DNA of 64,000 nt from Lineus longissimus (GCF_910592395.1 NC_088318.1:3782001-3846000); one strand, 5' to 3'; positions 48,326-61,489 are shown, counted from the first letter of the stretch. Notes: generated by a model not told the origin, from the sequence alone. Program-made: numbers and translations.

Positions 48326-48796
48326 ATGTCCACAGACAGGCTCCAACGTCTTAGGTATATCCTTAGGAAGGAACATATCGCAAACAAAAAGGAAAAAGGT
48401 ATTTTATCAAGGCATAAAACGGGCGATGAAATCAATGTTCTCCCCGGTACACTCTGGGAAGATTATGAAGACAAGCAAACGAAGAAACATGAAAAAATTG
48501 GATTCAGTTATTTCTCTTCTTTGGATTTTGATAATTTGATTCTAAGTTGTCCGCCTTCTGATGTTACGCGGATTAACCAAGGGGAGTATGAGCTTCTTGC
48601 GTCAATCAGCACTTGTGCTGATCGCATGAAAGTTTTTGAGGACAAGGCCTGGCTTGGAGAAGGTCTCTCTTTGGATGTAGGAAGTTACGTTCATATTCAT
48701 CGGTATCCAAACTTGCCCGAGAAGGCTCCTGGAGTAATAAAGTATAAGGGAAGTTTGAGCGGCATCAAAGGACTATGGTTTGGAGTAGAACTTTTG
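48326..48796 (+). CDS. CYLD-like: CYLD-like protein, first coding exon
   Basis: CYLD is a deubiquitinase of Lys63- and Met1-linked chains that restrains NF-kB and JNK signalling. This exon gives residues 1-157, then a GTAAGT donor in phase 0. Residues 1-110 are the CYLD N-terminal region (YILRKE, LPGTL, YELLASISTCADRMKVF). From about 114 the first CAP-Gly domain starts: LSLDVGSYVHIH, APGVIKYKGSL and LWFGVELL, which matches human CYLD around IDVGCPVKV...PGVVRFRG...FFGVELLE (recalled). The USP catalytic domain is not in this window. The caspase gene 8.5 kb upstream has a related first exon. A transposon end lies 317 bp upstream of the ATG. Confidence 0.8.
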
Positions 48797-50281
48797 GTAA
48801 GTTAGGTCATATCATTGTGCGATGATATCTTTTGGTTAAGTGGTTGTAAGCTAACCAATCCAGTTTGCAGTGTTTGTATGTGACTGTAATGACACTGGTG
48901 ATGTCAATGTTTAAATATGTACACGGTATGTTGAATTACATTCTGTGTGCCACAGCACTTTCAAATTACAATAGAACCTCCCTCAGCGGAGCCCTCTGGG
49001 AGAAGGACGCCCTCTAGCCTGACACACCCTGGAGACAAGTTTTTGGTCCTAAATGGTTGGTTGTTTCTACATGTGATTTGACCTCTGTAATCAGAAGACT
49101 TCCAGTGCGTCATGCTTTGTAAGTCCCAAATTTTTCCTTTACAGAGACGTTCTACTGTTTATTTGTAAATTTGACCACTTTTATAGCCCAAAAAATGCCG
49201 GTACACTGTAGTAACTAGTATATTATTGTAACTATGGCTGAAATGATGCTGGTAAGTTGATGATGGCAACAGGAGCAAGGTTTCGTTGGTGATTGCAAGA
49301 TGAAGATAGAGAGGCCTTGTTGCAATCTTACCTAAGTGTGCGATGAATAGCTTGAGATGAATAGCCACCAGTTTATAGATGCATAAAAAAACTTGGGTGG
49401 CACAAGACAGACACAGCGTTATCATTTATCAACACTTCAATCGATTTGATTTTAACTTCAAATTCGAAGTCCTTACTAGAGTACATGTAGCATGAAGTAA
49501 AAAATAGCGATATCTTTGCTTGGCCTATTAGGCATGTTTATAATGAGGGCTTTTGAAATCAACAAGATGTAGACTTAAACATGTACATGTACCAGTATCA
49601 AGAGTGTATAATCCTTGTGATAAAATAAGCAAGTCGTCACCCAAAGTTGCCATCATGATAAAATTTATACCAGACATGCTGGTGGTTGGGACGACATAAA
49701 TTTGGTATTATTTTATCATGAATATGAATATTATCATTAAACCCGTAATTTTTTTCTAGCTGGGCCCTCATCTGCATGCATTTTTTTATGGCCACCTTTA
49801 CATACAACTAGGATGTAAAGGTGATGATGAAAATAGAAAAAGGTGTAGATGAAAATATAGAACTCTACTACAAAAATGTAAGTGGTGTGCACATTGTAGA
49901 CGTCCAAGTATAAATTTAGTAGAAGCAAAAATATATACCTCGCTTATATATAGTTTTGATTGAAGTATAAAACATCGCCTGTATATTTTTGATTGAAGTA
50001 ATCTGATACAGTTTGGGGTACTACATGTCCCCCCCCACAAAAAGCAAAGGGATGGAAATTTTATGATTTGATGAGGATACATGAACATGTATTTAAAAAA
50101 ATTCCAGTTTTGCCAATGTTGTTGAAATTTTATTGGCAATGCCTATTAAATGATGATGAAAATTTCCATACAAGAAAAGAAAAAATCTGATTATGAGTAT
50201 GACTATTCAATGAAAGGTTTACTAATCAAGCCAGTATGTAGTAAGATCTATTTTTGAATCTGTAAACATTTCTCAAAGCAG

Positions 50282-50430
50282 CATCACCCACAAAGGTATT
50301 TGTGATGCTGGATGGTTCATCCGTAAATGTCAATGTCAAAAGGATAAGTCAAGTCATGGCAGACCCTGGGCCAGGTGGTGTCATCTTGCCTGAGGTGGAT
50401 GACAAAGCCTCTGTTTCATTGGCCATATAG
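50282..50430 (+). CDS. CYLD-like: Probable further CYLD-like exon (end of CAP-Gly 1)
   Basis: After a CTCAAAGCAG acceptor the frame reads SPTKVFVMLDGSSVNVN, then MADPGPGGVILPEVDDKASV and SL. Human CYLD continues its first CAP-Gly with GVFVALDKLELI and then AGPGD, VELPPLE and SRVSL; the order and spacing agree. Entry is in phase 1, so an unseen exon of about 75 nt must lie between 48797 and 50281. The 3' border is unclear: the frame meets TAG at 50428-50430 and no strong GT donor precedes it. Confidence 0.5.
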
Positions 50431-50531
50431 TTTCCCCTGGACGTATTTTCAGGGAATTGTGACATTTTCAAGATAACCACAATTTACAAAATCCTTGGTT
50501 TTCTTCTCTAGAAGAAAGTTAGATAGTTAGA

Positions 50532-50604
50532 ATGTCTGACATTTTGCCAGTTCTTGGCGGGAGCAAGGGACATAAATCCCCTCCTTGCTTGGAAGAAGAA
50601 GAGG
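50532..50604 (+). other. Exon-like segment with own ATG
   Basis: A strong acceptor (TTTTCTTCTCTAG, ending near 50513) is followed by stops in all frames, then an ATG at 50532 with 24 open codons (MSDILPVLGGSKGHKSPPCL and EEEE) and a GG|GTATGT donor in phase 1. This fits an alternative first coding exon, possibly of the CYLD-like gene. No homology recognised. Confidence 0.3.
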
Positions 50605-53020
50605 GTATGTCTGCTACAAAAGTTTGTTTAAGTAGCTTATGGCTTAGGATGTAATAAAAGTAGGAAATTACTGAGAACGCTCATTTCTGTGAAAAATAAT
50701 TTTGTGCATTTATCAATCTTGTCAGAAACACTTTTCATCTTCTTCTATTGATGCATGATCACCGGCGATCAGAACTCCCTAATCACTGCTAGTGCCATTT
50801 AAATTTTCAGCCAATTAGTTTGTTGCATGCTGCTTTGATTTGAATGCAGATTTTTTTAAAACTCATCTCCAGGAAGGCTGAGTGTCTTGGCTTAAAAAAT
50901 GGGTCACTTCACTTTGTCATGTGAATTAGATGGTCTCTGATGCGGGATGTACGTCCACAGTCTCGATCTCCATGCGCCAATTCAAACCTTCGTAAGGAGT
51001 GGCCCGCCTTCAATGCCTGGAGCCTTGATCTCCATGCTCCATTCAAACCTTTGTAAGGAGTGGCCCGTCTTGAATGCCTGGAATCAGTGTGTACTTCAGT
51101 TTGTACGTATTGTTTGAGTTCAGGGGAGACCCCTTCAACTTTTGATATGTTGACAAGGCAAAGCCAAGAATTATTGACTCCGTTCTCGGAAATGTTGCAA
51201 AGTTGATAAGCAATAACCACGATAAGCGATGTTGAAAACTGACACTAATGTAGGAGTCTTCTACTCTAGCTTTACAAATTTGTCGTTTCAACTTTCCCTG
51301 TGAATTTTGAACCTCTACTGCCTGAAGATACAAATAGAATCGAAAGCAATTAGAATTAAGAATTGATGAAGAGCTTTCAGTTAAAATCCCATTTCACTTT
51401 GGCATCCTTGCCACCGGCAAATTGTTGAGCATTGTCTTTTTGCAATGACATAAGAACGTAATCATCAGGTTTGTTCTCTGTAATGGAAGGGGGCTGCCTA
51501 GGTGATATAAGATAGAAATGGTTTGGGTAAAACTGTCAAAGTCCAAACCTCACCAACAGAGAGCGTCTCGGACTCCTTTTACTTGTGTGAGGGAGGCCAC
51601 AGTAAGTTATTGCTACAAGTCCACTTTTAAAGAATGGAATGTGAGATTTAACTTCATCCCACATGCTGTAGGGTGGCCCCGACTTCTCAGTTGACCTTGA
51701 GAGAGCAGAACTAAGCACAAATCTGCGAGGACCGTTGGATGGTCCATCATCTTTTGACTACTATGAAATTGAAAATTTGATAGTGAATATCAAATGCTGA
51801 AGAAGAAACCGAAAGGTTCCTCTGCATCACTTTTCTCAACATTTCTGTAATCTTTTTTTGTGATGTAAAAAACGATGATAAGAATAGTCTAAAAGCTTAG
51901 CTTTTTGACCAAAGGGGTTTGTGTCGGTTGGATTCTTTCTGTGATCTCAACAAAATTCTTTCGAGAGCCAACCTTAAGGTCATGAAAAGCTAGACACAAA
52001 ACTTTGTGGAGTCTCGAATAGAGTTTTAACAATTCTCACCTACATTCAAACCATGCTTCTAACTCAGTACTTAAGAAGCATGAGTTGAAACATGTGATTA
52101 TCTACCCTCACGTAAATGTCTGAGTTCAAAATGTATCTTCCTTCCCAGGAAATATACAGACGACAAAATGTTTACAAAGACAGTAATGCTTTGAACTTTC
52201 TTAAGACGCTATGTTAAACCATTTATCTCCAATAGCACAGAGCAAACCCCGGGCAACCCTTCTCCTTTGACGTCACCATCGATACCCGGTTGCTCTTGCC
52301 CTTATATAGTCTGAAGAATCCCCGTCCTTTGAGGCAAAAATCGTCATTTGAACAAGAAACGTCATTGTGGATTTTCGTTGCCAGGTGATCATACAGACAC
52401 AGATATTGGACTTGGAGGAAGAACGTCGCAGAATTTACTAGTGTTGATTTCGCCCCATATGCAAGAATTACACATACATTCAGTACATTTCCACTCATTC
52501 TGTACATATAAGTCTCGCAATCTTGGGGTGACACCAACTTGAATTGAGTTCACAGTAACTTGGTGAAAATCATCTGTAATTGAAGTGTGCAGTGTGGTTT
52601 TGGCAACAAGGTGAAACTGACAAATACATGTATGCACTTTGGTATTTGAACTGTCACAATAGCAAACTAAAACACTGTAATTGACATTCACATACGCTGA
52701 TAGTATATGTATCTGAGGAGTCGATAACCTTTGTACACTTTTTCCTGAAATTGATTTGTCTGTAAAGTTAGCCTGCAGATTGTCGAATCGTCTCATTTGT
52801 CTGCTGTCGCTTTCAATTTTGCATCGATTCTTATTTTTCATAGAACAATTAAACCAGATAAACTGGTAATGATCTTTCTACTCTTATGTTCAAAATTGAT
52901 TTTGCAATGCTTTTAATTAGTTTTCCTCTGTGTTTTGTTTACTATGAATTATTCTTTTTTTAAAGTTTGAGTCGAGTATGGAATCTCTGTAACGCAGTGT
53001 TTACATGCGATTCATGTTGT
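50605..53020. other. Intron or intergenic sequence
   Basis: No exon recognised. A 60-65 bp motif (ATCTCCATGC...TTCAAACCTT.GTAAGGAGTGGC) is tandemly doubled at about 50965-51080. Short frames on both strands lack splice-site or family support. Confidence 0.6.
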
Positions 53021-53027
53021 TTATTGT

Positions 53028-53840
53028 GACGGTTCACGTGTCCCGTGTGATGGGTCACGTGTCCCGTGTGACGGTTCACGTGTCCCTTGTGACGGTTCAC
53101 GTGTCCCTTGTGATGGTTAACGTGTCCCGTGTGACGGTTCACATGTCCCTTGTGATGGTTAACGTGTCCCGTGTGACGGTTCACGTGTCCCTTGTGACGG
53201 TTCACGTGTCCCTTGTGACGGTTCACGTGTCCCTTGTGACGGTTCACGTGTCCCTTGTGATTGTTCACGTGTCCCTTGTGACGGTTCACATGTCCTTTGT
53301 GATGGGTCACGTGTCCCGTGTGACGGTTCACGTGTCCCTTGTGACGGTTCACGTGTCCCTTGTGACGGTTCACGTGTCCCTTGTGACGGTTCACGTGTCC
53401 CTTGTGACGGTTCACGTGTCCCTTGTGATTGTTCACGTGTCCCTTGTGACGGTTCACGTGTCCCTTGTGATTGTTCACGTGTCCCTTGTGACGGTTCACA
53501 TGTCCTTTGTGATGGTTCACGTGTCCCGTGTGACGGTTCACGTGTCCCTTGTGATGGTTCACGTGTCCCTTGTGATGGTTCACACGTCCCTTGTGATGGT
53601 TAACGTGTCCCTTGTGACGGTTCACGTATCCCTTGTGACGGTTCACGTGTCCCTTGTGATGGTTCACACGTCCCTTGTGATGGTTAACGTGTCCCTTGTG
53701 ACGGTTCACGTGTCCCTTGTGACGGTTCACGTGTCCCTTGTGATGGTTCACACGTCCCTTGTGATGGTTAACGTGTCCCTTGTGACGGTTCACGTATCCC
53801 TTGTGACGGTTCACATTTCCCTCATCACGGATCACGTGTA
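53028..53840. repeat. 21-bp minisatellite, about 39 copies
   Basis: The unit is GACGGTTCACGTGTCCCTTGT, head to tail for about 813 bp. Each unit carries the E-box CACGTG. Most variants are GACGG to GATGG or GATTG, CACGTG to CACATG or CACACG, and CTTG to CGTG. The last 250 bp show a longer repeat of about 5 units (…CACACGTCCC…TTAACGTG…). Because 21 is a multiple of three, both strands stay open for over 270 codons; this is an effect of the repeat and not evidence of a gene. Confidence 0.95.
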
Positions 53841-55739
53841 GATGTTGCTTTGATGTAACACAGTCCAAGAACTTGAGGGTACATGTAGGTTGATCGAGCA
53901 GCTCATCTAAGTTCTAACTGAATGGTCTCTGGATAGATCCGGTTAACGTCAGATCTACGGTTGTTGATGTTAACTGTGCTGTAAAGTTCCCAGTCTTAAC
54001 TTTTACGAGGTGATCATTGCACCTTGGCAAAAATAATGGAGGATGATAACAAATTTCTATGACGTTGTATTTAAGTCTATGGTTATTGGTTTCTCATTCT
54101 CTACTTCTTCACACAGCCCATCAATCTCCCCTCACTTTCTTCAGACGAACTATTATTCCCGATGTTGTTCACAAAACGAGAGAGATATTCGTGAAAATTC
54201 TAAACAGATGAAAAATAAGACTCGTTACACGTCAAGTCTAGAACAGATTTGTTGTACAATGGCAAAAAGTTTGAATAATTCGAAGCATTTGGCAAAATTT
54301 CAACCAGTAGAAAGTGACTGTGCATACAGCTTCTATGGCGTCAGTGTAATTCATGTAGTTGAACTTCAGCAGAAGCATACGCTTTAATTCTTGTTGCGTG
54401 GACGGTGCGAAGTGCGAAGAATGCACGGTTTTCTCAGCAGGGGTTGGATATTTCATACCTGTGTATACGGCGTACCTGAGGAGCCGGTTTTACCGGTATA
54501 TATCAGTGGTTACGAGCTGTTGCTAGATGATGGAGGTGATTTTTCTCCTGCGTGTATGTTTTTAGTGGGCCTACTCAATACTCGTAGGTTTTGTTCTAAC
54601 GCTGATGGATGTATACCAGCAGCACCCATTATAGTGTAAAATGATAGTTTTCTACGTTGTTAAAGTAAACGTCTTCTTCAATAATATGGGATGCTAGATA
54701 TTCAAAATACAAAAAATGTAAGTTTTGAGACCATACACTATACAGTGTATTTAACAATGATAATGATACTTTAAAAATAATACCAAAAATTCTTGATAAT
54801 ACCAATAAGCACTGATAGTGATATCGTGGCTTTGCAAGGCCTGATCAAGGCGTTACCCTTGAGCATTCATCACTTCATGCAGTGTTAGTTCACGATATCA
54901 TTGAGTTTCAAGGCGCCTGAGACATGTACACGTACTTATTGTGTGCATGTACATGTATATCGAAAGTTCTTTTTATCTCTAGGTCAACACATAGTTTCAG
55001 TTTCCAAATGGCCCCTTTCGATTATATGGTAAAAATCTATTTTCAATATAAAGAGCTTGGGTATTATGATTGCGAGATTCCCCTAACCTCATTCAGAAGT
55101 GGATCAATAGTTGGGTCTTAAATTGGCATTTGCGTAATAAAAGTAGTGCACAATATTGTATTTGTTTCGCATGATCTCTGTTGGCCAGAACTGGGATAAC
55201 CTGTGTCACGTGCTCAAAGGCAGGCATGCTGAATCTAAACTCAGTTGTTTAGGCCTAGCTATGTGCTGTTTCTGTTGAACCAGGCCTTAGATGAAATTGA
55301 TGCTACCTGCCATGATGTGGTTTAGCTAGGAGCTGGTATTTCATGCATTTGTATGTATGAAGTACAAGTACATGACTAACTAGCTTGCAAAGCATGTTGA
55401 TAAAGTCTTAGCAAGTTACCTGTACATAACATCTCATTGCAGTGTAGGTCTTCATCTTAAAGCGAACTTGGTACAAGCGATACAATGCCCTTACCCTCAG
55501 TCGGTATCAAAGCAATTGATGCATTATCACGTCATACGTAAGTTTCTGAATGGAACCCTATTGCAGGCTCATCAGGCCGAGTCTAGCTTACTGATCTGCT
55601 GTGGACTTAAGAAAATGAGAAGGTCCATTTTCACTGCCCGAGAAAACACTACTATTGTAGATGAAGTTTTTTGACAGAAATAATGCTCAATTGAGTTAAA
55701 GTCGGCATTTGTCTCTCAGATGCCAATTGAGCGTCTACA

Positions 55740-56590
55740 GTTCTCATCAAAAGTAATCCTGTAGTGTAAGACTTCATTAAGCTGGTCTCCTTTATAGCAG
55801 ATTGGCAGCACGGTTCGGCAGTTCGTGTCTTGGTACAGTTGAGATCAGAGTGACGCGACAGCGTTGCCTCCTGATGAACGAGTGCCTGCTGATATTGGCT
55901 CTTGCCCAAGTGATCTTGTTAAACCAGATCAATAGTGACAATGCTAGAATGAAGTTGTCACACTTCATTGTCTTAGGCAGTCTCCTTACAGATTGGCGGC
56001 GTGGTCTCGCGGGTTGGGTCGTGGACGAAACCCACAAACTATCAAACCCAGTTCTATGGCACAATCATTACCCCCTGACAACCTATTTTGGTACAATGTA
56101 TTGGCTGTTGTATGAGTGATCTCAGTTTACATTGTAAGGATTGACCAAAGGTACCACCATTTGATTAGACTTTGAAACTCTTAAAGTAAAGCAACTAGAA
56201 CTCTTTCAACATGAAGTGAATGCCAATTTCAACGGTGGGAGTCGGTTTAAAACCTGTGATCAGTGGCGACAACCCCTGAGTGAAATACACTCTGGTAGTT
56301 TTGAGTCATGGTTCAGTTCAGAGTGACATAAATGGAGATGAAGCCATGTCTTATCAGGCCTGGTCTATCGTGTATAAGACTATCGAGAGCATTGGCTCCA
56401 AATGAATGGGATCAAGTGCCGTTGTTATTGGTTGTCGCCTTAGTGATCTTGATAAATCGGAACGGAAGCGACAACGCTGGAATGAAGTAGCCACACTTTG
56501 TGGTATTAGGCGATCTCCTTGGCAGATTGGCAGAACAGTCAAGCGGTTTATTGTGTCATGGCTGAAGCCAGAGTTAAATGATGGCAAATG
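55740..56590. repeat. Diverged tandem modules
   Basis: The segment GAATGAAGT(T/A)G(T/C)CACACTT...AGATTGGC(G/A)G occurs at about 55948-55995 and 56478-56530. A weaker copy (TCTCCTTTATAGCAGATTGGC) lies near 55786. The upstream stretches (AGTGATCTTGTTAAACC and AGTGATCTTGATAAATC) match too. Units are roughly 200-500 bp. Origin unknown. Confidence 0.5.
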
Positions 56591-57764
56591 AAGGTAGAAT
56601 GTTGATGATGTGTGCCATTACTGCATGTGTAGTGCATGGGGTTGGTTGGGTAGAGGAGGGGCAAGTACATGGAGATAACTTCACAATTTTAGGGAAGTTG
56701 TCGCTTCCAGGGCAGCATCTTCCGAGTCTTCTCTTCAATAGGACATGAATCTAAATCTGACAGATCCAAATCAGATTGATTTTGAGCTCAGCTGCCAAAG
56801 TCAGCAGACCTGGTGTCCCTCCATCTGAAAACATGTGGGCTTGTGGGGCACTTCAAATCTGGTCATGAGGTTGAACAGCCAAGGAACCCCAGGTTTGTAC
56901 ATTGTACCCATGCATTTCCCTTGGGCCTCTTGTTGAATTACTTGATATAATTTGGCACTTCATTATGGTCCTCTCCAACAAAATGATTTAAAAATCCCTG
57001 GTGACTATCACTAGCTTGTCTGACCGGTAGTTGTTTTTCATTCATCTAAAATATCAATATGTATACAAATATAAGTTGGTGTTTCTTTGCAGTTTTCTCT
57101 AACTAACGTATGAAATTTAATAGCTAGCTACTGTTAGCTTGTCTGACAAGAGGGATAGCCTTTTATATACATGTATGGTTCCAGATAATCAAAACACTCC
57201 AAACCTGCAGAGCATTACTTCTTTGTGGTCTCCAATCAATGCTGTGGAAATCAGCGGTGCGGAGCTCTCAATCTACCCACTTCTCTGACTAGAGGCGTCA
57301 TTTTTGAAAGCTGGCCCAATATGCCAAGTCGAGGTGTTGTTTGGTTCCTAATAGATGGAAACTAGCATAAATTACACATATCAGTTGATCGAGTATCAAA
57401 GTTACTCTACATCATTCTGTCACCATGACGACGTATGGCGCCATTGTCATCAGGTGCTTCGTGAGGCCTCAGTTTGCAAACTGTGACAACGATTTTGTTG
57501 TGAGTTGTAGATAGGGTGTTCGACTGTAACTACACAATCTCAGCTTTCAATTCCTGGCCGTCTGCCTTTGAACTTGTGACATGGTAACATCTCAATAAGT
57601 GGGTGACATGATTTTCGCATAAGCCTTATTCCTGCAATCTTGGATGCGTGGCAGGACCGAAAAGCAACATTTCCTCCAAAATATCTGAAGATGCAAACAT
57701 GATATATGACTCAAAATATATGTACATTTTGTCAAAAAATTGAGCAAATTAGTGAAACTGCCTC

Positions 57765-58035
57765 AATATTTGTAGTTTTCGCTTCTGCCATTTGGTGATG
57801 ATATAAATCTAAGGCTGTCGACTCCCCTAGATTGGACCAAGTTAGAGATAAAAGAATATCAACATTTCATAGTTTTCACGTTCTGCCTTTTGGTGACTAT
57901 AACTGTGGTTATCTTCTATTCTAGATTCGATAAAAGAATCATAACATTTCGTAGTTATCACTGCCTTTTGGTGACTAAGGTTGTCTTCTAGATTAACCTA
58001 GACCAAGTTAGGGATAAAGAATAAGAATATCCAAT
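57765..58035. repeat. Three diverged 90-100 bp tandem units
   Basis: Each has TTTCGTAGTT- or TTTCATAGTT-like sequence followed by CTGCC(A/T)TTTGGTGA and then a TCTAGATT/AGATAAAAGAAT segment. No coding content. Confidence 0.5.
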
Positions 58036-60285
58036 CATTTCCTAAAGTACATGTGCCTGTTCTTCAGGCAGGAAAGGTGTCTAGGGATTGTGAGCAGGGC
58101 TGTATAAGCGAACATGCTGATTTCCTCTGGATGCATCTTGGGCAGTACAGGCAAAGTCTTCGCCGACTACTTTCGCCGACAGAGATGGCTCTTCAACAGA
58201 AGAGAATGTCTGGCATTCACTTTGTGGTGATCAATGCACTCTGATGGTCTTCAGAATCAGAATGATATCATAACTAGCTCGATCTAGTTGCATCAGGTCC
58301 ATTCATGTTTATATGCAAGAGAGGACCCAATATATAAGAATAGACTCTGATTGAATGTTTTTTTAAAATACTTCTTTCAATGCTCATTTGACTTGTCTTA
58401 AACCTAATTTTTCAAATAAAGTTCTTTTTGTCTGCCCCAATTTTGGTGCCCCCTATAAATTTGACTGCACACACTGTTAAATCGTTTGTATTTGGGGTAA
58501 TTTTTATTAAAAGAGGGTTGCTGGAGACATTTTTGTCATGACTATATAAATTATTTTCATTTTCAATTTTCTGCAACCAATCCTTGTAAAGATGGCTTTT
58601 GGTCACACTACAGTCACCAAAAGTTGAGTTGCCAAGCTGCAGATTGTAGTTTATCGTATAGGACTGATGTGGTCTTTGCGACACAGCCCGTCGGCAATAC
58701 TGTCAGCTGCAGCTTCTTATCAATGCCATAGTGGAAGATCTTAGTCCTGTGTATGAAGGAACTGTCTAAAAAACACAACAGACTCTCCTTTGAAGCTGGC
58801 CACATATAACTTGTGTGGGAAGTAAAAAACCAGAGCATCTGATGCTATAAAGGCTTTTAGAAATATTACATGGACTTTCATGTTGGTATTTTTCAATGGC
58901 AACGAATTGTGATCTCTAGTTATCCATCAGGTTGTGTTCCTGGTATGTTCCAGCATGACTTTGAGCAGTTTTCTGTAACATTGTGGTTCATTTTGAGGCA
59001 AGTATGGAGATGTCCTCATTTGCAAGTAAATGGCTTCATATCATTCCAAGCCACATTGAAAAGGAGTTAAAACTTAAACATCTTGAAATGACTTTGGGCC
59101 AAAACACAAAATTGCCACACTCAATAGCTTGGCCAATCTTTCTTTGGTATTTGGTCTAGAAATGAAGCAAACTATATTCATACTAGATGAGAGATCTGCA
59201 CATCTGTGATCCGGCCTTGCAGTAGAAATCAGCCTTTTTGTAACCTTGAAGATTCGCGCGCTACGTTCTCCGTGGCACACTGATTGTCTACAATGCAAAT
59301 TATATGCCTTTAGTGTGCGGACCAACATACTCCGCAGCAAAATTCACTCGCGTTACCATGGTATTTTGCTGCTGCTCCTCTCATGCAGCAAAAGCTATCC
59401 ATTTATTCTTTATCCTCAGTACACATCAAAACACCCTCGCTATGTATTGTAGGCTGAAAATCATTTGCCAACACCTTCACATCTTTTTATTTCTCATTCA
59501 GCGAAAATAACCAAAATAAATGTTGTTGCCAGGAATATCATGACCTTTAGATTAATCCTCCGCGTTGTGATATTGTGATAGCTTTGCCAATAATGGGATT
59601 GAGAGCGTCTCGGGACATTTATATTATTAAAGTTTATTTCAGCGGGCGTAATGCATCTTCTGTGCATTATGTATGCATCTAGTGGGCTGATTTTCAAAAA
59701 TCATGCGACTGTTTGAAACCCGTATTCTCAATTCGCTGCGTGTAGAAAAACCCTTGCGAGCGCTTCCATCTAGTATCCAGATTCAAAATGACTGAGACGT
59801 GGTTAGCCCATACCCGTGGACTTCCAGGTTGACTGGGTAAAAAGATGATAAAAGTTCTCATAATTAGTGGTTGATTTATGTAACATACCTGTTGCTCTTC
59901 TTGTTCCAACTGCATTCGTACATACTTGGTTACTGAGTTCATTTCACCTTGGAATCTGTGTAGAGATGTACAGCAATGTAATGATGATGCAGATATAGTT
60001 AGGTTGAAACGTATCTTCGACAGGTGAAAACAAGATTTTTCTTTTGTTGTAATGGATTACAGTAACAGCAGCCTTGTGGCTGACAGCTGTAAGTCACTGG
60101 CACCCTTTCACCAATTGGGCAAGGAACACCGAACAGCAAGTTTCCTATCAGGGTTGATTCAGTGCCACAATGGTCTAAAATCACCTCTAAGGGCATCTAG
60201 ATTTCGAAAACTTCCTGGGGGAGCACCCCAAGACCTCCACAAAAGCGTGCCTAATCAACTCGTGCAGTCTGCTGAAAAATGTCTG

Positions 60286-60514
60286 ATATGTGACTCGCTC
60301 TACCAAAACTAGGCGCTTGTCGCATCTGAACTCGACAGGTTGATACGGACTTTTTGTTCATTTCCCTATTGTAGACCTTTTGTGAAATCTATTACAAACT
60401 GATTTGGTCACATTTCACAAAAGGTCTACAATAGGGAAATGAACAACAAGTCCGTATCAACCTGTCAAGTTCAGATGCGACAAGCGCCTAGTTTTGGTAG
60501 AGCGGGTCACATAT
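60286..60514. mobile_element. 229-bp hairpin MITE
   Basis: Arms of about 105 bp are almost perfect inverted repeats. Outer ends are TATGTGACTCGCTCTACC and GGTAGAGCGGGTCACATA; inner ends are TAGACCTTTTGTGAAAT and its inverse. The loop is about 15 bp. Same family as 34673-34871. Confidence 0.9.
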
Positions 60515-61489
60515 CTGTCCAGTCTTGTCCTTGTCTTTTTTTTACGTGTGATTGAATTGAATACTCTGAATGTCCGTGTCTGTGTTTACAAAATGTGACC
60601 TGATAATTTTGAAGATGATATTGGAAATTGGTACTTTTTAGATATAAAAACGAGCCAAGATGTTTTTGTGCTGGTAAAACATCTTCATTGGCAGAAAAAA
60701 AGGTCAGTTTTTCCGAGCGCGTTCAATTTTCTTCCAACTAAATCTGCATCTTCAATTCTAGATGATTTGGAAGAAACCCGGTGGCACCATTCGCCGTGGG
60801 GAGCAGGTAAGGCCGATTCTCCTCAATGTTGTAACCAGCGCCACCTTTCAATCCCACTTCTCACTACTTCCAAAATCCTGTGGTTTTCACATCCAAACCC
60901 CTGTGATTTTCAATGTTGCTCCACGTCCCTGTGATCAGTTTTAGCATTTAGCCTGATGTTACATTGTTAGTATTCACTTTTAACCCGTTTAAGCGGATTA
61001 TGGGTAAGTTTTGCAATTATATTTTTTCACTACTTTCTTCTGTGTATACTGCTGTATAAAGCCTCAACTCCAAAATCAGTCCTGATGAAGAAACGATAGT
61101 GTCATTAAAAAATCAAAGTCAATCAAAAAATGGAGTCGTATTACACTGCCAATTAATCTTTATTTTGATCAACACAATATCATTGATAATTTTAAAGATG
61201 ATACTTTAAATTACCATTCTATAAAGGTTTCAATAATTCATCAGTATGTGAAGTGGCAATGTTTCAGGTTTCAGTATGGTTCCAAAACTTGATCTTCTGT
61301 ATTTCTCAACATCCCTCTGTCTTCTGAAGTTTAATCGCTTGCCATAATTGTGCCCCCAGCAAACTGTTTTGCTGTTCTCTTGCTGTGTCTGTTTCAAAAT
61401 CACTAAAGTATTACTGATATGAGATACTTTTCTTGACTGTTTGAATTTTCACAAGGGTTCATTCTTGTGCCATATTAACAAAATACAGC

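Larger units (their letters stand above)
53841..60285. other. Intron or intergenic sequence
   Basis: No supported coding exon. Two diverged duplications are visible: 55740-56590 (AATGAAGT.G.CACACTT...CTCCTT..CAGATTGGC modules) and three units at 57765-58035 (TTCTGCCTTTTGGTGACTAT, AGATAAAAGAAT). A 9-bp inverted pair GATATCGTG/CACGATATC encloses 54820-54900. Confidence 0.55.

Noticed and set aside
53028-53840. CRISPR-like array
   Set aside because: Repeats are directly head to tail with no spacers, in a eukaryotic context.
52960-53868. 302-codon minus-strand and 278-codon plus-strand open frames
   Set aside because: Both arise because a 21-bp repeat unit has no stop in these frames. Variation is CpG-type and changes residues on both strands; no splice or promoter support.
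55802-56119. 105-codon open frame
   Set aside because: It spans diverged tandem modules, shows no splice or domain support and is interrupted in the sister module.
60762-60806. 45-nt mini exon (MIWKKPGGTIRRGEQ)
   Set aside because: Splice signals look good, but the peptide matches nothing I know in CYLD and one 15-codon frame is weak evidence.
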